Below are positions 15,847 through 20,892 of a stretch of 20,892 bases of DNA, one piece after another. The DNA is from a virus, in IMG/VR virus record IMGVR_UViG_3300021197_000139, positions 1 to 20,892 of that record; one strand, 5' to 3'. The notes below the pieces were generated by a model. That model saw only the letters and a list, made by a program, of their open reading frames with translations. It made no database searches and was not told the DNA's origin. How positions within the stretch are numbered: position 1 is the stretch's first letter; every line of letters starts with the position of its first letter. The position numbers were made by a program, and so were the translations under genes.

Positions 15847-15860
15847 GGTTCAATTGAACC
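15847..15860 (-). promoter_or_regulatory. Palindrome copy 1 (GGTTCAATTGAACC) in fibre-gene leader
   Basis: Perfect 14-bp palindrome directly at the stop codon of the 22-residue-repeat gene and 70 bases before the fibre start at 15777. In gene sense it continues with AAAC, giving the 17-bp consensus GTTCAATTGAACYAAAC found in all five copies. A sigma-70-like promoter follows it. Confidence 0.7.
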
Positions 15861-16930
15861 TAAGCAGCGATATTCGTCCAAGACGGGGTTTGTGATGGGT
15901 TTATGTTTGAGAAGTTAGAAGTTTGATTGGGTTGTATTCTTGACCAAACTAAAACACTACCCACTCCTGCCGTGCCAGAAACGCCCGTGACAGAAACGGG
16001 GTTGTCAACTTTAGAGGCTATTGAACCAACAGAAGTGGTGGAAGAAACGCCTGTGACGGATACATCTACATCAACGGTAACTGTAGGCGATCCTATCGCA
16101 CCTGTACCAGAAACGCCTGTAACTGATAGATTGCTGTCTGCAGTAATTGAAGTGGTGCCAATACTTCCTGTAGCTGCTACGCCTGTAACTGATACAGGGT
16201 TGTCAACTTTAGTAGATAAAGAACCAACCGCACTCGTAGCCGCAACACCTGTAACCGATATATCGGCTGAAGAAGTAGTCGTTGCGGAACCAACCACACC
16301 CGTGGATGAAACTCCCGTTACAGAAACATTTGCGTCACCACTAACACCGCCGCCACCCACAAAAAGACCGTCAGTAAACGCTATAAGGGCTTCTCCCATT
16401 ATAGCGGGAATTCTGGAATTAGTGTTAAGGGATACGCTCCCTACTGCGCCTGTCCCCGCTACACCTGTAACTGATATAACTGAGCTACTTGTGGTAGATG
16501 CGCTTCCTACTGCGCCCGTTCCTGCAACTCCTGTAACATGCTGTCTAAATTCTGTGGTTACAGAACCAGCAGAGCCTGTCCCTGACACGCCCGTAACAGA
16601 AAGATTGGATTCACTTGTAATGGACGAGGAACCTACAGACCCCGTGGCAGCAATGCCTGTAACACCTACATCTAAGTCGGTAGAAGATGCCACTCCGCCT
16701 ACTTCACCTGTGCCAGAGACACCCGTGATAGTGACAGTTGCAAAACCCGTTATGGTTACAGAACCAACACCGCCTGTTGCTCCAACACCTGTTACGGATA
16801 TGTCAGTCGCGCTTGTAGTAGTGACAGAGCCAACCGCCCCCGTAACAGCAACCCCCGTAACAGCAACTGATGCAGAAACACTGCCAGAACTAGCAAGAGG
16901 CGCTCCAGCGAGGGGGGAAAAACCAAGCAC
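15860..16930 (-). CDS. Surface protein of thirteen 22-residue VTGV..TG.VGS repeats
   Basis: 356 residues starting at GTG 16930 in a TAGTG overlap; stop TAG 15860-15862 shares its G with palindrome copy 15847-15860. The body is tandem repeats with consensus SVTGVSGTGAVGS plus nine variable residues: seven copies, then a non-repetitive insert of about 35 residues (RIPAIMGEALIAFTDGLF, then VGGGG), then six copies. The C-terminal 35 residues are Asn/Gln/Trp-rich (PNQTSNFSNINPSQTPSW), like termini of other marine phage virion proteins. Ser/Thr/Gly/Val-rich strands suggest a beta-solenoid or Ig-like fibre. It sits between the first chaperone-like gene and the second fibre gene, so a virion fibre or decoration role is likely, though unproven. 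The opposite strand is open by repeat geometry alone. Confidence 0.8.
   Translation of the reverse strand: MLGFSPLAGAPLASSGSVSASVAVTGVAVTGAVGSVTTTSATDISVTGVGATGGVGSVTITGFATVTITGVSGTGEVGGVASSTDLDVGVTGIAATGSVGSSSITSESNLSVTGVSGTGSAGSVTTEFRQHVTGVAGTGAVGSASTTSSSVISVTGVAGTGAVGSVSLNTNSRIPAIMGEALIAFTDGLFVGGGGVSGDANVSVTGVSSTGVVGSATTTSSADISVTGVAATSAVGSLSTKVDNPVSVTGVAATGSIGTTSITADSNLSVTGVSGTGAIGSPTVTVDVDVSVTGVSSTTSVGSIASKVDNPVSVTGVSGTAGVGSVLVWSRIQPNQTSNFSNINPSQTPSWTNIAA
15960..16875 (-). repeat. Tandem 66-bp repeats encoding 22-residue units
   Basis: Thirteen imperfect units encode V/SVTGVxxTGxVGS plus about nine variable residues. They are split seven plus six by a unique insert near 16330-16420. Codons differ between units, so amplification is not very recent. 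Confidence 0.85.
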
Positions 16931-17295
16931 TAGCTAGGTTCCGTGGGCCACGTAACGCTGCTTGGGAAGCCAGCTTGTGAAGGTACATCACGCAGTGCCT
17001 GTCGGTACGTGCGCCACTCGGTTGACATTGTAACGTCGGTTGAGGCACGCCAATCAGTAGCAGCTAATTCAGCGTTCCTTGCACCTCTAATCCTAGATGC
17101 TTTTTCTTCATCCGTTGAAAAATCTACTACTGAACCAGAACCGTCAGAATTAATTACATTGTAGTTGTTATTAAGAGAAGTCAGCCATTGCTCGTGTGTC
17201 AACTCAATGTTCGGTGTAGGTATAGTATCATGTAGGTCATCAGTATAATAACCTAGAAGACGATTGTTGGGACCTATGTGAGCATAATATTTCAA
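16930..17295 (-). CDS. Tail-fibre assembly chaperone-like protein (copy 1)
   Basis: 121 residues starting at TTG 17295, three bases after the previous stop; AGGAT about ten bases upstream can serve as ribosome site and no in-frame ATG is near. The N-terminal part reads KYYAHIGPNNRLLGYYTDD, a small domain common in tail-fibre assembly-type proteins. The C-terminal part contains RGARNAELAATDWRAS, then WRTYRQALRDVPSQAGFP and TWPTEP, the same Trp/Tyr-Arg and GFP/TWP signature as at 14063-14479. It follows the gp53-like tip protein and the YadA-like fibres, so it may help fold those adhesins. Confidence 0.78.
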   Translation of the reverse strand: MKYYAHIGPNNRLLGYYTDDLHDTIPTPNIELTHEQWLTSLNNNYNVINSDGSGSVVDFSTDEEKASRIRGARNAELAATDWRASTDVTMSTEWRTYRQALRDVPSQAGFPSSVTWPTEPS

Positions 17296-17298
17296 AAC

Positions 17299-17667
17299 TT
17301 AGTATCCTATTGCTATGTAGTAGACCCCAGTGGCAGGCACCCCACCCCTAGAGTAAAAGGTCACGCCTGATGTAGAAGGTGCCCCTGACGCCCAACTAAA
17401 GCTGTTGCTAGTAGCTGCGGCGTGTGGAGACATGGCTACGGTTCTACAGGCGTTTGGAAAAGTTGTGGCAAAGCTAACAGAGCTTGTACCACCTGTACCA
17501 ATGTAGCCACTTTTCCCCCATTGAATAATCAAACCGCCGACTAGGGTGATGTACCCAGTGGCTGCGGTTGATAATGCGGTATATGGATTAATACCCGCGC
17601 CATCTAAAGTTACAGAACCGCTGGTCGCTGATATATCATTTGTCTGATGGTTAATCGTAAGGCTCAT
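17299..17667 (-). CDS. gp53-like receptor-binding tip protein
   Basis: 122 residues from ATG 17667 with AGGAG overlapping the previous TAG stop. After a short N-terminal beta segment (NHQTNDISATSGSVTLDG), the C-terminal domain begins ATGYITLVGGLIIQWGKSG, the signature of the tail-fibre C-terminal domain known from gp53-like and related phage tips, with VSFATTFPNACRTVAMSP and an aromatic end (YYIAIGY). In other phages this domain is the C-terminal cap of a long fibre and binds the cell surface. Here it is a separate small gene, so it probably docks onto a fibre encoded upstream or acts as a short adhesin. Confidence 0.85.
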   Translation of the reverse strand: MSLTINHQTNDISATSGSVTLDGAGINPYTALSTAATGYITLVGGLIIQWGKSGYIGTGGTSSVSFATTFPNACRTVAMSPHAAATSNSFSWASGAPSTSGVTFYSRGGVPATGVYYIAIGY

Positions 17668-17676
17668 ATTGTTCTC

Positions 17677-17982
17677 CTAGGCTGCGCTACTACCCGACAT
17701 ATCGCTCTGCGCCATTACCCAAGCATAGCATTTGGCTAAAAACGTAGCACCAGATGCCGCTTCTACAGCGTCCAAGGTCGCATGGTAACGCTTAAAATCC
17801 ACCTCGCGAGTATCGTTGGATGGTGATGAGGTGGCGTAAGCACTAAGGTCGATCATTACGCTAAATTTAGGGTCAGACCCGCGTTGCCGTGTGACTGATG
17901 CCGTGACAATGCGATAATACGCCCCGTCAAATTTTATCCCGTATTGGGAACTAGCTTGCGTAATGTTGTGTGTAATAGCCAT
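17677..17982 (-). CDS. Small virion-type protein (101 aa), unknown function
   Basis: ATG 17982 with a strong AAGGAG site, 12 bases after the stop of the large fibre. The product (MAITHNITQASSQYG, then YYRIVTASVTRQRG, MIDLSAYATSS, EVDFKRYHATLD) combines beta strands with a C-terminal helix ending in CYAWVMAQSDMSG. Proteins of this pattern occur between fibre and tip genes in marine phages. It may be a fibre adaptor or cap, but no motif decides it. Its stop codon forms part of the next gene's ribosome site, so the two are translationally linked. Confidence 0.65.
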   Translation of the reverse strand: MAITHNITQASSQYGIKFDGAYYRIVTASVTRQRGSDPKFSVMIDLSAYATSSPSNDTREVDFKRYHATLDAVEAASGATFLAKCYAWVMAQSDMSGSSAA

Positions 17983-17994
17983 TATCTTGCTCCT

Positions 17995-18400
17995 TTAAGC
18001 ATAAGTGACTTCCGCTGTTTGGATGTTCGCCACCCACCTGATATTGTGTGATGCTTCGCCCGTTACGGTAACAGCCAATGCATTATTTGTGTTGTCGGCA
18101 CTTAAAGCTAGGCCCCACGAACTTGAATTATTTATGACCGTGATTGCGCTGGTAGGTACTGTTGTAGTCCCGCCATCATTGACTAAAAGCCCTTTAATCT
18201 CCCAGCTACCGTATGCTTGAGCGCCATTTTGCATAGCAACGACTGTGCCACTAAAGGTGATGCACGTATCCGTAGCAGCTACAATTTGATTTGTTGCTGC
18301 GGCTGTAGAATTGTTAGTTGTCATAGCCTCAGCCGTGGCATCTGTGGTGTCAGAAAGTAAAACAAATGTACCACCTTGAGCATCGCCAATAGCATTAAAT
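17995..18400 (-). repeat. Fibre C-terminal domain, paralogous copy B
   Basis: Encodes the approximately 130-residue C-terminal domain of the second fibre; it matches the 3' end of the first fibre (19885-20290) at protein level almost throughout, with a small length difference after the NDGGTT motif and many silent base changes. Confidence 0.8.
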
Positions 18401-19884
18401 TTTTTACCGCTGTGCGCTAGTTTTCCGTGAACTGCTGATGACGCACCCTGACCTAGTGCAATAGACGCCTCTTGGGATGCTGTGCATTCGTTGCCCATTC
18501 CAATAGAATAAGTATTAGAAGAGGTAATCAAACGCCCCAACGCAAAACTATTGTACCCTGAAGCGGTAGAAGAATTTCCCCCTAAAATAACGGATTGGCT
18601 TCCTGAAGCTGTTTGCGCCCAACCTATTGCTACAGCATAGGAGTTAGAAGCCTTTGATGACGCTCCCATAGCAATACTGCTAGTGCCACTAGCCCCGTAG
18701 CTTGCTGAGTTGGTGCCAATACCAAATCCTACACTATTTGAACCCGAAGCAAGGCTGGCTGGCCCTGATATTGCCTGTGCTGCAGATGAAACAGAATTAT
18801 ACCCTGCAGCCATTGAGCTAACGCCCGATGCCGTACTTTGCTGTCCTATTGCAGTGGACTCTAGTGCAGAGGCAGCACTGCCTTTCCCAATAGAAATAGA
18901 CCCAGAACCACCCGCTGCGGCACCATCTCCTATGGCTACCCCATTAGCCCCTGCAGCCGTAGGGTTTGTAGCAGAACTAGGATTAGCAATATAAAGATCA
19001 GCAGAGGGAGAAGCACCACCGCCAGCCGCTGCGAAAGAAACCACTCCAGAACCGTTTGTGGTAAGAACTTGGTTAGCACTACCGTCAGCCGTAGGAAGCG
19101 TGTACGTTTCTGAAATTCGTACAGTATCCGCTGTACCGCCTAGATTAATTTGATTTACGGCTGTTGATTGTACGCTATCACCGATAGAAACCGAATTATT
19201 ATGTGATGCTGTGCTGCCATCACCCATCGCAACGCTATGATCGCCAGAAGCTGTATTATTCTGACCCCCAAGAACCGTTGAATAATCGCCACTGGAATTA
19301 TTAGCACGGCCCCCAATAACCGCCGCACCACGACTACTAGTCGCAGTGCTTTGCCACCCAATACAAATGCTATTATCAAAACCACTCGCAACAGTTTCCC
19401 CTCCAATAGCTATAGAGTTTTGAGTGGTCGCTTTTGCTTGATAGCCCATCGCAATAGCGCCAGTGCCAGTAGCCCCGTAGCTACTTGAGTTGTTATCTAT
19501 AGTTGCTGCGAAACTGTCTTCACCAGAGGCGTAGGATTTACCTAGCGAAACTGCCGCTGTGCCGTAGCCTCTTGAATATGACCCCATAGCAACAGCTTGG
19601 AGAGAATTAGCCAAAGCCTGATAGCCCATCGCAACACTGTCAATGCCACTTGCGACTGATTTTTGACCAAACGAAAAAGAATTTACGCCACTAGCGGTGC
19701 TTTCGTCCCCTATCGCTACGGAGTTGTTAGCACTAGCCACAGGAGTAGTTGCACCAGAAGCGTTGTCTCTATATAACGCTGGATCACCCCCAACAGCACT
19801 ACCACCTAGTAAAAGATCAGTGCCGTCAGAACTAAGGACAACACCCCCACCAGACCCTGTGTGATTAATTTCTATCTGTCCCAT
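17995..19884 (-). CDS. Large adhesin-like tail fibre with two YadA-like head-repeat arrays
   Basis: 629 residues. ATG 19884 follows directly on the previous TAA. Residues 1-45 (IEINHTGSGGGVVLSSDG) are a fibre-type start. Array 1 (about 48-245) is built of 14-residue YadA-head/Hep_Hag repeats (pattern GxxSxAxGxxAxA, e.g. SVAMGYQALANS). A hinge with YTLPTADGSANQVLTTNGSG (about 258-280) follows, then array 2 (about 300-485). The C-terminal domain (about 500-629, from DAQGGTFVLLSDTTDA to IQTAEVTYA) is nearly the same as in the upstream neighbour. Left-handed beta-roll heads of this kind bind surfaces in trimeric autotransporter adhesins; here they form a phage fibre. There is no signal peptide or outer-membrane anchor, which excludes a bacterial autotransporter. 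Confidence 0.88.
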   Translation of the reverse strand: MGQIEINHTGSGGGVVLSSDGTDLLLGGSAVGGDPALYRDNASGATTPVASANNSVAIGDESTASGVNSFSFGQKSVASGIDSVAMGYQALANSLQAVAMGSYSRGYGTAAVSLGKSYASGEDSFAATIDNNSSSYGATGTGAIAMGYQAKATTQNSIAIGGETVASGFDNSICIGWQSTATSSRGAAVIGGRANNSSGDYSTVLGGQNNTASGDHSVAMGDGSTASHNNSVSIGDSVQSTAVNQINLGGTADTVRISETYTLPTADGSANQVLTTNGSGVVSFAAAGGGASPSADLYIANPSSATNPTAAGANGVAIGDGAAAGGSGSISIGKGSAASALESTAIGQQSTASGVSSMAAGYNSVSSAAQAISGPASLASGSNSVGFGIGTNSASYGASGTSSIAMGASSKASNSYAVAIGWAQTASGSQSVILGGNSSTASGYNSFALGRLITSSNTYSIGMGNECTASQEASIALGQGASSAVHGKLAHSGKKFNAIGDAQGGTFVLLSDTTDATAEAMTTNNSTAAATNQIVAATDTCITFSGTVVAMQNGAQAYGSWEIKGLLVNDGGTTTVPTSAITVINNSSSWGLALSADNTNNALAVTVTGEASHNIRWVANIQTAEVTYA

Positions 19885-20290
19885 TTAAGCGTATGTGACC
19901 TCCGCTGTTTGTACGTTAGCTACCCAACGAATGTTATGACTAGCCTCGCCTGTAACTTGTATTTTTAAAGCGTTGTTCGTGTTGTCTGCACTTAATGCCA
20001 CCGCCCAGCTAGAGGCGTTTGTAGCAGCCATATCAGACACGTTACCAAGGGCTAAACTTGTGGTGCCGCCATCATTAACCAACATACCTTTAATCTCCCA
20101 ACCACCATAGGCTTGCGCCCCGTTTTGCATCGCAGTGATGGTGCCGTGGAATGTAATACAGGTGTCTGATGCGGCTACGATTTGGTTAGTGCTTCCAGCG
20201 GTGCTGTTATTAGTAGTCATAGCTTCAGCCGTTGCGTCAGTAGTATCAGACCTCAAAACAAACTGACCGCCTTGGGCATCTCCTCTTGCT
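19885..20290 (-). repeat. Fibre C-terminal domain, paralogous copy A
   Basis: Encodes the C-terminal domain of the first (window-edge) fibre, the partner of 17995-18400. Both copies end in the same AEVTYA residues and a TAA stop. Confidence 0.8.
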
Positions 20291-20892
20291 GCAAATTTTC
20301 CAGATGCTCTTGCAACTTTACCAATCTGAGCAGAAACAGCCTCACCACCAGAAGCAAAAGAATATGTGCCTGTAGCTTGTGTATCAAATCCTCCTATAAC
20401 AGCGGAATATTGTCCTGACGCTACGTTAGTAGTGCCACCCACTACTGTTGCATAAGTAGAACTTGCTGTGTTTGTACGTCCACCAAAAACACCAGAATAA
20501 TTTGCTGATGCCGTGCTAACGTAACTACCTACTACTGTTGAATAACTTGCAGATGCTGTATTTTGTTTGCCTAAAGAAAGTGAACCATATCCAGATGCTT
20601 TTGCATTTGGACCTATCGCCACAGAGTGATCACCAGTAGCCCCATAGGAACTTGTGTTGTTGTCTATAGCCGCTGCAAAAGAATACTGACCACTGGCATA
20701 GCTCTTTGTTAAGGCTGTTGCCCCGAACGCTGTATTAGCTTGAGCGTTGTATCCGATAGCAACAGCAAAGGCGTGACTTGCAACAGTACCACTACCGATA
20801 GCAATACTTTGACTTGCACTGCTTGTTGAATTTGGCCCGATAGCCACGGCATTACTACCAGTGGCAGAAGGCGCAGTAGGACTGTCTGGGTT
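19885..20892 (-). CDS. Adhesin-like tail fibre with YadA-like head repeats (5' end outside window)
   Basis: The frame is open to the right edge (335 codons visible); an internal GTG at 20847 is not a likely start because coding continues upstream with NPDSPTAPSATGSNAVAIG, which resembles the beginning of array 2 in the next fibre. About 190 residues of 14-residue head repeats are visible (ASYSTVVGSYVSTAS, TYATVVGGTTNVAS), followed by the shared C-terminal domain from DAQGGQFVLRSDTTDA to VQTAEVTYA. TAA 19885-19887 abuts the next ATG. Most residues of the C-terminal domain agree with the 17995-19884 fibre, while the head arrays differ. This suggests duplication followed by divergence of the exposed shaft. 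Confidence 0.85.
   Translation of the reverse strand, partial: NPDSPTAPSATGSNAVAIGPNSTSSASQSIAIGSGTVASHAFAVAIGYNAQANTAFGATALTKSYASGQYSFAAAIDNNTSSYGATGDHSVAIGPNAKASGYGSLSLGKQNTASASYSTVVGSYVSTASANYSGVFGGRTNTASSTYATVVGGTTNVASGQYSAVIGGFDTQATGTYSFASGGEAVSAQIGKVARASGKFAARGDAQGGQFVLRSDTTDATAEAMTTNNSTAGSTNQIVAASDTCITFHGTITAMQNGAQAYGGWEIKGMLVNDGGTTSLALGNVSDMAATNASSWAVALSADNTNNALKIQVTGEASHNIRWVANVQTAEVTYA

Noticed and set aside
15927-16937. Plus-strand open frame of 336 codons rich in Pro, Thr and Val
   Set aside because: It is the antisense of the 22-residue repeat gene; the repeated codons simply never give a stop in that frame. No separate promoter or family resemblance.
14063-20892. Diversity-generating retroelement acting on the tip or fibre genes
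   Set aside because: No reverse transcriptase gene and no template/variable repeat pair with adenine-biased changes is seen in the window.
17995-20892. Bacterial trimeric autotransporter genes
   Set aside because: Head repeats match, but there is no extended signal peptide or C-terminal membrane anchor, and the neighbours are phage tail genes.
1-20892. CRISPR arrays, tRNA or rRNA genes, insertion sequences, integrase or attachment sites
   Set aside because: None found on either strand; the repeats present are protein-coding or the single palindromic motif.

Overview
The window is a block of about 20.9 kb of tailed-phage (Caudoviricetes) structural and lysis genes. Every convincing gene is on the minus strand, so transcription runs from the right end to the left. 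Genes are packed tightly: most junctions are ATGA, TAATG, TAGTG or TGATG overlaps, and several starts are GTG or TTG. The protein types match podovirus-like phages known mainly from marine viromes: a gp10-like tail nozzle, very large ejection-type internal proteins, a GNAT-like virion gene, fibres of the 'TGDESGSWG' type, an M15 endolysin and a GTA-type three-helix holin. The host is probably a marine proteobacterium, possibly an alphaproteobacterium, but nothing in the window proves this. Terminase, portal, capsid and replication genes are not present; both ends cut through genes.

Layout in transcription order (right to left). (1) 20892-14063, adhesion module: two consecutive paralogous fibres with YadA-like head repeats (the first is cut by the window edge), a small virion-type protein, a gp53-like receptor-binding tip protein, a tail-assembly-chaperone-like protein, a protein of thirteen 22-residue repeats, a second type of tail fibre, and a second chaperone-like protein. 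(2) 14049-11358: a gp10-like tail nozzle/stabilisation protein followed by two small proteins of marine-phage type. (3) 11358-9026, lysis region: an XhlA-like coiled-coil/membrane peptide, a tail-anchored protein, a small Cys-containing exported protein, two small membrane proteins (one of them the GTA-type holin), a 50-residue helical peptide, the M15 endolysin and a conserved small protein. (4) 8941-1, internal/ejection proteins: a Gly-rich protein, a GNAT-like protein, an AFGG-motif protein, a 1189-residue disordered/coiled protein, and the start of a giant protein (at least 854 residues) carrying an HExxH zinc-metallopeptidase signature.

The strongest signal not explained by the genes is a 17-bp motif, GTTCAATTGAACYAAAC in gene sense. 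It occurs five times, always in the same orientation. One copy sits in each of the three intergenic gaps longer than 40 bp (15847-15860, 11158-11171, 8972-8985); the other two lie near the 5' ends of coding regions (9802-9815, 5878-5891). It looks like a phage-wide regulatory element dividing the late region into fibre/nozzle, lysis and ejection sub-operons. In one gap it is followed by a good sigma-70-like promoter, and in another it overlaps a competing hairpin just before a start codon that lacks a Shine-Dalgarno sequence. No intergenic stretch exceeds 300 bases; the longest are about 80 bases.
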